Of a stretch of DNA of 64,000 nucleotides, positions 35,090-42,808 are shown one piece after another. Numbering within the stretch: the stretch's first letter is position 1; each line of letters opens with the position of its first letter. The stretch lies in contig NZ_JAGIOG010000001.1 in assembly GCF_017876595.1 (NCBI RefSeq), positions 62,001 through 126,000 of the forward strand, in the 5' to 3' direction. The stretch is from Aeromicrobium fastidiosum (GTDB lineage Bacteria > Actinomycetota > Actinomycetes > Propionibacteriales > Nocardioidaceae). The notes under the pieces were generated by a model. The model saw only the letters and a list, made by a program, of their open reading frames with translations. It was not told the origin of the DNA and did no database searches. Both the position numbers and the translations under genes were made by a program.

Positions 35090-36847
35090 TCAGAGCGCGC
35101 GCTTGAGACCCACGTGGCTGGTCTCGTAGCCGAGCCGTTCGTAGAACTCGCGTGCCCGTTCACGTGCCTCGTCGGTCGTGACCTGGGCGAGGGATGCTCC
35201 GCGTGCGCGCCCGTGCTCGTGCGCCCAGGCCAGCATCGCCGCGCCGAGTCCGCCGGACCTGTGCGAGGCGGCGACACGGAGACCCTCGATCTGCAGGCGG
35301 GTCGTGCCGCCACGCACGAGCCCCGGGATGATCGTCAGCTGCATCGTGCCAACGACGTGGTCGGCGTCGTCGCGGACGACCGCGAGGTACTGCGCACCGT
35401 CGCGTGCGACCACGTCGAAGGCCGCCTCGTACCTCGTGCTGTCGGCACCCTCGCGCGTCGAACCCAGCTCGTCGTCGGCGAGCAGGGCGACGACGGCCGG
35501 CACGTCGGCGCGGGACGCCCGCTGCACGCGGTAGTGCCCGTCGCCGACGCGAAGACGTCCTCCCGCCGACGACACCGCGATCGCCCGCACCCGCTCGACC
35601 AGCAGGTCGAGCCAGGCACCCACGTGCATCCGCGCCTCGGAGGTGTCGGGGTATCGGCATCGCAGGTGCAGGCCCTGCTCGTCGAGGATGAACCACAGCA
35701 TGACGCCGTCGGTGCGGATCGAGGCACCGATGTACTGCGCCTCGAGTCCCGCCGCATCGACCCGCACGGGCAGGCGACGCAGGTCGAGCCACGAGATCGC
35801 CAACATCCCCGGAGCCTCCGGCATGCCGCCCCACGGCCGCAGGATCTCCTCGAGCGGCCACGATCCCAGGCGCACGGCCTCCTTGACCGCTGCCGCGCAG
35901 GCCGCCGGGTCCGGGTCGGCCGACTCCAGCACGGAGTTGGTGATGAACCAGCCGACCGAGTCGTGCCACGTGCTCTCGTAGCGGCTGTGCACCGGGAAGA
36001 CCGCGCGCAGCGACGTACCGGCGAGCTCACCGGTGACGGCGGTCATCGCCGACACGGCGAGCGTCAGCGTCGAGACGCCGTCGGACGCAGCCTGCGCCGA
36101 GAAGGCCGCGCTGTCGTCGACGTCGAGGACGTCGCGCACCTCGACCCGTTCGAGGTGCGCGACCGGCTCGCCGAGCGGCAGCGGGAAGCGCGGCATCGTC
36201 CCGCCGCTGCCCTCGAGGATCTCGCGCCACCGGCGGTGCACCTCATCGGGTGCGGCGGGACGCTCGCGCAGCGCGGCGGAGTGGTCGGCGAAGGCCGGCA
36301 CCGCGGCGACCTCGTCGATCGTCCCGCCCAGCGCAGCCAGGAGGTCACGGACGATGACCAGCATCGACCACATGTCGACGTGCGAGTGGTCCGCCGCGAT
36401 GACGACGGTGGGGCCCGTCGCGGTCTCCAGCACGCAGAGCCGGTGCGATGGTGCTGAGAAGGGCGTGCAGGAGCGGTCGAGCTGTTGTCGCAGCGCATCG
36501 TTGACCGCCTGACCGGGCGCGATGCGGTGCTCGGTCCACTCCCCCGGCAGCACGTCGACATCGTGCAGGTGCGGCTCGGCGTCGTCCTGCCCAGGGACGA
36601 ACACGGACCGCAGCGTGCCGTGACGGGCGATGACGGCCAGCCAGGCGTCCGACAGCGCGTCCCGCGACACGGGCGCGCCGAGCCGGAACGAGATCGCCAT
36701 CCACGACCCGGGACGTTCGCCAGCCTGCACGTGGCGGCGCTGGTCGAACGAGACCGGCAGCCGGCGACCCGGCTCGGAGACCCTCACGTCGTACCCCATC
36801 AGTCGTCCGAAGGGGAGGCGCAGATGGGCGACGTTGGTGAGTCGCAT
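35090..36847 (-). CDS. Condensation-domain-like acyltransferase fused to a GNAT acetyltransferase
   Basis: A 585-residue two-domain protein. Residues 20-420 look like the NRPS condensation/PapA/WES superfamily: the HxxxD catalytic motif is ADHSHVDMW (His154, Asp158), and YESTWHDSVGWFITNSVLE and ISWLDLRRLP suit the second half of the fold. Residues about 430-585 are a GNAT domain with GLRVAASHRSGGLGAAMLAW (acetyl-CoA loop) and AREFYERLGYETSHVGLKR. No peptide synthetase is in the window. The ATG at 36847 is set by TAGGGT 7 bases upstream. It probably acylates a small molecule or amine; the substrate is unknown. Confidence 0.7.
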   Translation of the reverse strand: MRLTNVAHLRLPFGRLMGYDVRVSEPGRRLPVSFDQRRHVQAGERPGSWMAISFRLGAPVSRDALSDAWLAVIARHGTLRSVFVPGQDDAEPHLHDVDVLPGEWTEHRIAPGQAVNDALRQQLDRSCTPFSAPSHRLCVLETATGPTVVIAADHSHVDMWSMLVIVRDLLAALGGTIDEVAAVPAFADHSAALRERPAAPDEVHRRWREILEGSGGTMPRFPLPLGEPVAHLERVEVRDVLDVDDSAAFSAQAASDGVSTLTLAVSAMTAVTGELAGTSLRAVFPVHSRYESTWHDSVGWFITNSVLESADPDPAACAAAVKEAVRLGSWPLEEILRPWGGMPEAPGMLAISWLDLRRLPVRVDAAGLEAQYIGASIRTDGVMLWFILDEQGLHLRCRYPDTSEARMHVGAWLDLLVERVRAIAVSSAGGRLRVGDGHYRVQRASRADVPAVVALLADDELGSTREGADSTRYEAAFDVVARDGAQYLAVVRDDADHVVGTMQLTIIPGLVRGGTTRLQIEGLRVAASHRSGGLGAAMLAWAHEHGRARGASLAQVTTDEARERAREFYERLGYETSHVGLKRAL

Positions 36848-36854
36848 GGCCGAT

Positions 36855-36860
36855 ACCCTA
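36855..36860 (-). promoter_or_regulatory. Leaderless -10 hexamer of the condensation/GNAT gene
   Basis: TAGGGT, 7 bases before ATG 36847, in the 50-base gap to the divergent hydrolase gene. Confidence 0.5.
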
Positions 36861-36897
36861 GCCGTCCGACGTGTCGCGACGAGGAAGGGACGCACCC

Positions 36898-37683
36898 ATG
36901 AGCACCTTCACCGTCCCGGGTGCCGACCTCGATGTCGAGCTGAGCGACGAGGGCGGTCACCCCGTCGTCCAGCTGCACGGGCTCACCTCGAGCCGCTCGC
37001 GCGACCGCCTGCTCGACCTCGACCTCGGACGCGGCCTGAGCGGCACCCGCCTGCTGCGCTACGACGCCCGCGGCCACGGCCGCTCGACGGGCCAGCCGGA
37101 GACCGAGCACTACCGGTGGGGCAACCTCGCGGACGATCTGCTGCGGCTGCTCGACCGGTACTTCCCCGGCGAGCAGGTGCACGGTGTCGGGCCCTCGATG
37201 GGCACCGCCACGCTGCTGCACGCGGCGGTGCGCGAGCCCGAGCGGTTCAGCGGACTGACACTGCTGGTGCCGCCGACGGCCTGGGAGACCCGCGTGGCCA
37301 AGGGCGAGGAGTACCGGGCCGCGGCCCGCCTCATCGAGCAGCAGGGGCTCGAGGTCTTCCTCGAGGCCGGACGCCTCGCGCCGGTGCCGCCTGCCACCGC
37401 CGGTCTGCCCGAGACCCAGCCCGACGTCGACGTGAGCCTGCTGCCGTCGCTGTTCCGCGGGGCCGGCGCGAGCGACCTGCCGTCACCAGACGACATCGCC
37501 GCCATCGGTGTCCCGCAGGTCACGATCCTCGCCTGGGTCGACGACCCGGCCCATCCGCTGTCGACGGCGCAGGCACTCGTCGAGCTGCTGCCGCATGCGA
37601 CCCTCTCCGTCGCGTCCACCCGGGCCGATCTCGAGACGTGGCCCGCCGTCCTGGCCGCCGACGTCGCGCGCCACGGATCCTGA
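36898..37683 (+). CDS. Alpha/beta hydrolase
   Basis: A 261-residue cytoplasmic hydrolase with the fold's markers: oxyanion segment VVQLHGLTSS, LRYDARGHGRSTGQ, and nucleophile GPSMGTA (Ser near 101) in place of the usual GHSMGG. The C-terminal Asp and His are less clear (TILAWVDDPAHPL). GAGGAAGGG lies before the ATG at 36898. It is divergent from the condensation/GNAT gene with a 50-base gap, which leaves open a shared pathway. Confidence 0.8.
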   Translation: MSTFTVPGADLDVELSDEGGHPVVQLHGLTSSRSRDRLLDLDLGRGLSGTRLLRYDARGHGRSTGQPETEHYRWGNLADDLLRLLDRYFPGEQVHGVGPSMGTATLLHAAVREPERFSGLTLLVPPTAWETRVAKGEEYRAAARLIEQQGLEVFLEAGRLAPVPPATAGLPETQPDVDVSLLPSLFRGAGASDLPSPDDIAAIGVPQVTILAWVDDPAHPLSTAQALVELLPHATLSVASTRADLETWPAVLAADVARHGS

Positions 37684-37705
37684 CCTCGGCGACTGCCCTC
37701 ACGGC

Positions 37706-37750
37706 ATCGGGGAGCTTTCCAGCCACCAGGTGACTGGGAAGTTCCCCGAT
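37706..37750. terminator. Inverted repeat between convergent genes
   Basis: Arms 37706-37726 and 37730-37750 match at 18 of 21 positions (ATCGGGGA...TCCCCGAT) with a 3-base loop. It lies between the hydrolase stop and the end of the lipoprotein array. Confidence 0.65.
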
Positions 37751-37772
37751 CACGTCCTCAGGGACGCGGCGC

Positions 37773-38287
37773 TCAGCCCCGGTTGACGCAGCCGAACAAG
37801 TCGAGGCCGAGTCTCGTGCTCTCCACCTTGTCCCCCCCCACGCCAGCCAACCAGGATCGGCCGGCGACTCGAGGTCGAAGAACGAAGTCGAGAAAGTGCC
37901 GACCGGTCCCAACAGCTTTCCGTCCGAGTCCAGAGCAAGGTACAGAGCCCCGTCGAAGCCCGTGATCCCTCCCGACGCGTCCTCTCCGCCAAGGACCGTG
38001 GAGACCAGCAGCACGAGCAACTGGTCGGCACCGAACTTGCGATCCTTCTCCGGCAGCTTCGCGACACTCGAGTCCAGAGGCTCCAGGTGATCGACGAGCA
38101 CTCCCGTCCCGCCATCGGGGGGCGTCGGACGGAAGTCGGTCCTTGCCCCCGCCATGATCTGCTTGACAAGCGCCGGGTCCGCCTCCTCACACGAGCCCGC
38201 GCTTCCTCCCCTCGCGTGGTCCACGTCGCACGCTGCAACACTCGCGAGCACGACGAAGGCCAACAGACCGGCTACAGCGCACCTCAC
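37773..38287 (-). pseudogene. Lipoprotein paralog A, frameshifted near its 3' end (G8 tract)
   Basis: Third and last of three tandem paralogs. It has a signal peptide with lipobox SVAAC, then the shared core DPALVKQIMAGARTDFRPTPP, LPEKDRKFGADQLLVLLVST and GGITGFDGALYLALDSDGKL. Where the other copies read TGG GGG GAC (six G), this copy has eight G (37832-37839), so the frame shifts after GWLAWG and misses the shared ending DLFGCVNRG and stop at 37775; the shifted frame runs on antisense to the hydrolase. Either a broken copy, a slippage-prone (phase-variable) copy or a base-calling error. Start GTG 38287 is the best guess. Confidence 0.72.
37832..37839. repeat. Homopolymer tract C8 (G8 on the coding strand)
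   Basis: Eight C on the plus strand. The equivalent site in both other paralogs has six, which keeps their frame. Confidence 0.9.
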
Positions 38288-38309
38288 AGCGTGAGTGGCC
38301 CGACGCCCC

Positions 38310-38840
38310 TCAATCAGGATCAACACAGCCGAACAAATCGTTCCCGAGCTTGGACGTCTCGACCTTGTCCCCCCATGCCAACCAACCAGCGTCGGCCGGC
38401 GATTCCAGGTTGAAGTGGGACGCGGTGAACTCACCGGCCGGGCCCAAGAGCTTGCCGTCCGCATCCAACGCGAAGTAGAGAGGCCCGTCGTAGCCAGATA
38501 TCCCGCCGGATGCATCCTTCCCACCAAGCACCGTGGTGACCAGCAACACCACCAGCTGATCGGCACCGAACTTCCGGTCCTTCTCCGGCAGCTGCCCGAC
38601 GCCGGACTTCAGCAGCTCAAGGTGGTCGACAAGCACTCCCGTCCCGCCATCGGGAGGCGTGGGACGGAAGTTGGTCTTCGCCCCAGCCATGATCTGCTTG
38701 ACCACCGCCGGGTCAGCCTCTTCGCACGAGCGCCGCGGTCCTCCGGTACCGCCATCCGCGTCGCACGCAGCACCCGCCGTCAGCACGACGAATGCCATCA
38801 GACCGCCCACGGCGCACCGAGCGGCTCGCCACGGTCCCAC
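38310..38840 (-). CDS. Lipoprotein paralog B (putative immunity protein)
   Basis: A 176-residue exported protein with a signal peptide (RAARCAVGGLMAFVVLTAG) and Cys at AGAACDADG, a loose lipobox. The core matches its neighbours at most positions: DPAVVKQIMAGAKTNFRPTPP, LLKSGVGQLPEKDRKFGADQ, GGISGYDGPLYFALDADGKLL and the ending WGDKVETSKLGNDLFGCVDPD. The two C-terminal-half features, KFGAD and FGCV, are shared by all three copies. GTG 38840 is 13 bases after the stop of copy C. No known domain is recognised. In the setting of a secreted lipase gene, a membrane-anchored immunity role is the best inference. Confidence 0.7.
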   Translation of the reverse strand: MGPWRAARCAVGGLMAFVVLTAGAACDADGGTGGPRRSCEEADPAVVKQIMAGAKTNFRPTPPDGGTGVLVDHLELLKSGVGQLPEKDRKFGADQLVVLLVTTVLGGKDASGGISGYDGPLYFALDADGKLLGPAGEFTASHFNLESPADAGWLAWGDKVETSKLGNDLFGCVDPD

Positions 38841-38853
38841 GGGAACGCGGCCC

Positions 38854-39369
38854 TCAGCCCCGATTGACACACCCAAACAAGTCAAAGCCGAGTTTCGTGT
38901 TCTCGACCTTGTCCCCCCATGGCAACCAACCAGCATCGGCCGGCGACTCGAGATCGAAGTACGGAGTCGAGAAAGTGCCGACCGGCCCCAGCAGCTTGCC
39001 TTCCGAGTCCAGAGCAAGGTATAGAGCCCCGTCGAAGCCCTTGATCCCCCCTGACGCGTCCTCTCCACCAAGCACCGTAGAGACCAGCAGTACGACTAAC
39101 TTGTCGGCACCGAACTTCCTGTCCTTCTCGGGCAGCTTCGCGACACTCGAATCCAGAGGCTTCAGGTGATCGACGAGCACTCCAGCCGAGCCGTCAGGAA
39201 GAGTCGGACGAAAGTTGGTTCGTGCTCCCGCCATGATCTGCTTGACCACCGCCGGGTCAGCCTCGGCACACGGACCGCGCCCGCCTTGATCCGAGCCGTC
39301 TGCGTCGCACGCAGCGCCTGTCGCCAACAGCGTCATAGCAACGGCACAAGCCATCGCTTGCCTAAACAT
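38854..39369 (-). CDS. Lipoprotein paralog C (putative immunity protein)
   Basis: A 171-residue exported protein, first of the three paralogs in transcription order. The signal peptide MFRQAMACAVAMTLLATG ends at TGAACDADG. The mature part shares the family core (DPAVVKQIMAGARTNFRPT, KLPEKDRKFGADKLVVLLVS, GGIKGFDGALYLALDSEGKL) and ends WGDKVENTKLGFDLFGCVNRG. Copies A and C are closer to each other than to B in the middle (FSTPYFDLESP versus FTASHFNLESP). ATG 39369 lies inside the last codons of the upstream gene and has GGGAGGAA upstream, so it is co-translated with the toxin operon. Confidence 0.72.
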   Translation of the reverse strand: MFRQAMACAVAMTLLATGAACDADGSDQGGRGPCAEADPAVVKQIMAGARTNFRPTLPDGSAGVLVDHLKPLDSSVAKLPEKDRKFGADKLVVLLVSTVLGGEDASGGIKGFDGALYLALDSEGKLLGPVGTFSTPYFDLESPADAGWLPWGDKVENTKLGFDLFGCVNRG

Positions 39370-39871
39370 CAAGTTCCTCCCACGACATGCGGCTCACGGA
39401 CAGGTCATAGTCCTCGACGTCGAGCTCATCGAACGGCCCGTCGAACGCCGTGACTCGGACCAGCAACAGACGGCCCGACTCCGGATGGACCACACCATAG
39501 GTCAACACATCCGTCGCAGCAGAGCCGCCGCCGGAACGTGTGCGCACGCACGCGTACTCGGCCGCGTGCTCGATCAGCTCGCCTTCGGCTCCGAGACGGC
39601 TCTGCACCCCCGCGCGTGACGGATCACCGGTCTCCTCGCCGGGGGGCCAAGCGAACAGCAGACCAACAGACGGCTCGGAACGGATGCGGAACATCAACAG
39701 CACGCCGCCGAGTGCCTTGGTGCTGGCGATCCACGACGTGGGGTCGGGGGTGGCTCCGTCCAGCAGCCGTGTCAGCTCGGCGACCTGGCTTTCGTCGTCG
39801 AGGCCGACCCGCACCCATTCGCCCGGCAGCGCGAAGACGACCTCCGGTTTCTCGGCCTGCGACATCGTCAT
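39362..39871 (-). CDS. T7SS-effector-associated accessory protein, 169 residues
   Basis: A soluble protein without a signal peptide: VVFALPGEWVRVGLDD at the start, a helical middle (VAELTRLLDG), VLLMFRIRSEPSVGLLFAW and, at the end, TDVLTYGVVHPESGRLLLVRVTAF. The P-GW-v-l opening and the closing beta strand (v-y-v-P-s-lll-v-F) resemble small LpqN/DcrB-fold proteins found next to actinobacterial ESX substrates; this is recognition by pattern only. ATG 39871 overlaps the toxin stop by four bases (ATGA), and its own end overlaps the first lipoprotein gene. A chaperone, adaptor or cytoplasmic immunity role is plausible. Confidence 0.6.
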   Translation of the reverse strand: MTMSQAEKPEVVFALPGEWVRVGLDDESQVAELTRLLDGATPDPTSWIASTKALGGVLLMFRIRSEPSVGLLFAWPPGEETGDPSRAGVQSRLGAEGELIEHAAEYACVRTRSGGGSAATDVLTYGVVHPESGRLLLVRVTAFDGPFDELDVEDYDLSVSRMSWEELDV

Positions 39872-41562
39872 CGGACCTTCGCCTTCGGAGTCTCGAACTT
39901 CGACCAGTCGAACGAATCGAGGCCGTGAGCCGAAACGGGATTGCGGGTGGTCGAGTCGACCGTGACCTGCGCACCGGCCGCCGGCCGGATACCCCCGGCG
40001 TCTTGCCCATTGGTCAGGATGTCTGGGGCAGTGTGATAGTTGACGATCTGCTTCTCGCTCGTGCCGTGCCCACCGGCGGCCTTGGCCAGCAAGTAGTTGC
40101 CCTCACCGATGCTCGCCGCGTTGAACGTCTTGGCAGGATTGCCCGTCGCGACGCTGGCGATGCTGGCGAGCGAGCCGCCCAGGGAGTGCCCGGTGTACTC
40201 GATGTCATGGTTCTTGAACCGCGGATCCGCAGCCACGGACTTCGCGACCTCGATGGCCTGCCGGGCCTGGTTGCTGGGCAGATCGGTCGCATTGATGGCA
40301 TTGTCGCGCCAGTCCTTGACTGACTCCATGGAGGTGCCTCGGTAGGCAAGGACCACGGTGTCAGTGCCTTTCTTCTTGAACGCGACGGCGTAGAAGCCGT
40401 CCGTCCCGGGGTAGTCCTGAACTCGCTCCCAGCCTTTCGGCGCACCTGAGGGCTTGTAGGCGAAGTTGGCGAGGTCCTGGCGTTCCTTGACCTCGGCCAG
40501 GAAATCTGGATAGGTCAGGTCGCGAAGCGCCGCACGATCAGCAACCTTCGTGTCTTTCATGCGCCGATCATTCAGTCCGAGATCCCGACGGATCTTCCCG
40601 GCAATCAACGCCATGACGCCAGCCACGAGCGCGGCGGCACCGTCGAGGACGAACTCGATGACGTCCCACACTTTCTTGCCGAGCGAGATCAAGAAGTCGA
40701 TCGTCGCCTTCACCGAGTTGACCACGGCGTCGAAGACGATCTTCGCAGCGCTCGCCACCAGGTGGCCGATCGCCACGGCCGCCTTGCGACCGAGCTCGAA
40801 CAACGTCTCGATGGCTTCGCCAGCGGCCTTGAGCGCCGACTCGATGGCGTCGACGAAGGCTTCGCCGACGGCCTCCAAAGCGCGGACCGCCCCGCGGACG
40901 ATGCCGCCGATCAGGTCGATGACCTTGTCGATGCCGTCGAGCACCGCGTTGACGCCCCATTCGGCCGCGTTGCCGATGGCCTTGGCCATGCTCTTCACGT
41001 CACCGAGGTCGAAGGCTCCGGGGGCGACGGGGCGCATCGTGGGCGTGGGCGGGTGGGGATCCCACGACAGCAGGCGCTCGACGACCTCGTGGGCGAACTT
41101 CGCCAGGCCGGACGTCGCTGCGCCGGTGATGTCGCCGAGGATCGGGACGTCCTCGACCTTGTCGTCGAGGCCCTCGATCCCGCGCTTGATCTCGTCGGCG
41201 AGGTGCTGGGCGCCGGCCTTGCCCTCGCGGCGGTAGGTGGTCGCCGCCGACTCCATGTCGCGGCGGGCGGACCGTGCGATTCGATCGGTCTCCTCCCACT
41301 GCGTGCAGTAGTCGCGAACCTGCGTTGCGGCTTGGTAGTGCGTCTCCGACACGCTGTCGACGGCACGCCGCGCGGCGGCCACCCGCAGGTCGAACGCGGC
41401 AGCCGCTTCGCCGTTCCAGCCCTGGGAGACAAGCTGCGACAGCCGATCGATCTCGTTGGCGGTGTCGTGGACGCGCTGCGCCCGCGCCTCGAGATCGGTC
41501 GCCGCGTCCTGCACCGTGGCCAGCTCGCCCTTGGGGACGGGCACCGTCAATGAGTCGCCCAT
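39868..41562 (-). CDS. WXG-like N-terminal domain fused to a class 3 lipase (candidate T7SS effector)
   Basis: A 564-residue protein without a signal peptide. Residues 1-100 are a helical hairpin with the WXG turn at WNG (49-51), the hallmark of ESX/type VII substrates. Residues 110-340 are alanine/glycine-rich amphipathic helices (VIDLIGGIVRGAVRALEAVG, AALVAGVMALIAG) that could touch membranes. Residues 350-564 form a class 3 lipase domain: VVLAYRGTSMESVKDWRDN, nucleophile GHSLGG (Ser460), Asp514 (TAPDIL) and His546 (SAHGLDSFDW). Starts at ATG 41562, overlapping the stop of the ESX-like gene by one base. Probably a secreted phospholipase toxin; no canonical YxxxD/E signal is seen. Confidence 0.78.
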   Translation of the reverse strand: MGDSLTVPVPKGELATVQDAATDLEARAQRVHDTANEIDRLSQLVSQGWNGEAAAAFDLRVAAARRAVDSVSETHYQAATQVRDYCTQWEETDRIARSARRDMESAATTYRREGKAGAQHLADEIKRGIEGLDDKVEDVPILGDITGAATSGLAKFAHEVVERLLSWDPHPPTPTMRPVAPGAFDLGDVKSMAKAIGNAAEWGVNAVLDGIDKVIDLIGGIVRGAVRALEAVGEAFVDAIESALKAAGEAIETLFELGRKAAVAIGHLVASAAKIVFDAVVNSVKATIDFLISLGKKVWDVIEFVLDGAAALVAGVMALIAGKIRRDLGLNDRRMKDTKVADRAALRDLTYPDFLAEVKERQDLANFAYKPSGAPKGWERVQDYPGTDGFYAVAFKKKGTDTVVLAYRGTSMESVKDWRDNAINATDLPSNQARQAIEVAKSVAADPRFKNHDIEYTGHSLGGSLASIASVATGNPAKTFNAASIGEGNYLLAKAAGGHGTSEKQIVNYHTAPDILTNGQDAGGIRPAAGAQVTVDSTTRNPVSAHGLDSFDWSKFETPKAKVR

Positions 41563-41858
41563 CAGTCGTCCGTCGGCACTCTGGAAGCGAGCTCCCGGTC
41601 GGTCGCCTCGACGACGTCGGCGGTCATCTCGAGCTCGGTGCCGAAGCCTCTCAGGCCCTCGACGACTCCGGTGTGGGCGCTCTTCAGGGTGCGCAGCAGG
41701 TCATCGACGGCGGACTTGACGTCGTCCTGGGAGGTGCCGGACGAGACGTTCGACAGCGACGTCTCGGCACCCTGCGCCTCGATGGCCAGGCTGTCGGCGA
41801 GTCGCCGGGTGTCTCGGCCGAGTCCGCGCACGGCGTCGCCGTCGAAGTCCAGGGTCAT
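41562..41858 (-). CDS. Small ESX/EspC-like helical protein
   Basis: A 98-residue, cysteine-free, acidic helical protein with two predicted helices separated near residue 40 (NVSSGTSQ). It has no exact WXG but the size, composition and heptad-like pattern (VKSAVDDLLRTLKSAHTGVVEGLRGFG) fit WXG100-superfamily or EspC-like partners encoded just before ESX effectors. It is the first gene of the operon and its stop overlaps the effector start (TGATG). It is probably the effector's secretion partner. Confidence 0.68.
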   Translation of the reverse strand: MTLDFDGDAVRGLGRDTRRLADSLAIEAQGAETSLSNVSSGTSQDDVKSAVDDLLRTLKSAHTGVVEGLRGFGTELEMTADVVEATDRELASRVPTDD

Positions 41859-41864
41859 CGCACG

Positions 41865-41893
41865 ATGGTAACAGCGTGTTACCTATCGCAACC
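41865..41893 (-). promoter_or_regulatory. Promoter with a palindromic operator for the effector operon
   Basis: On the minus strand TACCAT (41870-41865) is 6 bases before ATG 41858, and TTGCGA is a -35-like box about 15-16 bases further upstream. The spacer is filled by the perfect palindrome GGTAACACGCTGTTACC (41883-41867), which runs into the -10. A dimeric repressor of the TetR or GntR kind could bind here. Confidence 0.6.
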
Positions 41894-41974
41894 ACCCTCT
41901 GAACGGCACCATCCGCCGTCCATCGAGTGAACGAACAGAGACGCAGCAAGCCCGGGCGGGCGGCACGCCTGGAG

Positions 41975-42673
41975 TCAGCGCCAGATGCCGCGATCGGCCT
42001 TCTTCGCCGACCGCTCGGCGCGCTTGTACAGGCCCTTCTTGGTCAGCGGAGCGCACGTCCTGGCGTCGTAGAACCTGGCCCATCCCTTCAGCAGCTGCGC
42101 CCGGTTGACATCTGTGGAGCCCCGTCGCACGTAGCGCAGCATGCGACCGTACTGGTCGTCGTACGGCTGCGTCGGGTCGCTCGTGAGGGTGACCGTCCTG
42201 CCCACGGGCGTGAGCTTCTTCAGCGCCTTCGTCGCGGCCCCGTAGTCCTTCCGTCCCCGCTCGGGCGTGTCGATGCCGAGCAGTCGGACCTTCGTGCGAG
42301 CTCCGTCGACCCGGGCACGGAGGGTGTCACCGTCGATCACCCGCTCCACGACGGCTCTCTGTGTGACCTTCGCGTTCTGCACGCACCGCGACACGAGAGG
42401 TGCCGGGGCAGGCTGCGGGGCCAGCGGCGCAGGCGATGTGCTGCACGGGCACGGCAGCGTCTCGCACGCGAGGCCGTCGCCCTCCGCATCCAGACGGTGC
42501 GGGTCGGCCGCCGGTCCGCCGTTGGCGAGATAGAACGCCTGCGCGTCAGCCTGGGTGGCGAAGTCCGAGCAGTCCTTGTCGACGAATGCGTACGCGGGAG
42601 TCGCCACCAGCACCACCACGCCCACCAAGGCGGTGACGAGCACTGAGGCGAGGGCACGGCGGCGATGAGTCAT
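41975..42673 (-). CDS. Secreted nuclease: excalibur domain plus SNase-like domain
   Basis: A 232-residue exported protein. Signal peptide 1-28 (VLVTALVGVVVLVATPAYA); excalibur calcium-binding domain about 30-75 (KDCSDFATQADAQAFY to DAEGDGLACE with its D-x-D-x-D-G loop); proline-rich linker; and a thermonuclease-like domain about 100-232 with VIDGDTLRARVDG, VRLLGIDTPERG and QYGRMLRYVRRG, the SNase catalytic Arg/Asp/Glu set. It should cut nucleic acid outside the cell in a Ca2+-dependent way. ATG 42673 gives a proper signal peptide. The order of the two domains is less common than SNase-then-excalibur. Confidence 0.82.
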   Translation of the reverse strand: MTHRRRALASVLVTALVGVVVLVATPAYAFVDKDCSDFATQADAQAFYLANGGPAADPHRLDAEGDGLACETLPCPCSTSPAPLAPQPAPAPLVSRCVQNAKVTQRAVVERVIDGDTLRARVDGARTKVRLLGIDTPERGRKDYGAATKALKKLTPVGRTVTLTSDPTQPYDDQYGRMLRYVRRGSTDVNRAQLLKGWARFYDARTCAPLTKKGLYKRAERSAKKADRGIWR

Positions 42674-42808
42674 CGCGCGAGCGTAGCCCCGCAGCGTCCC
42701 GCGCCTGGGCGAAACGACCAGATCCGGCACGCGGCACGAAAGGCCTCGCCCCGTCGGCGGCGATCCCGCTCGGACGAGCCGAGCACGTCCAGTTCGACGC
42801 CGGTGGCG

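Noticed and set aside
37520..37772. Extended C-terminus of lipoprotein paralog A running into the hydrolase gene
   Set aside because: It arises only from the G8 frameshift, has shadow composition and lacks the ending shared by the other two copies.
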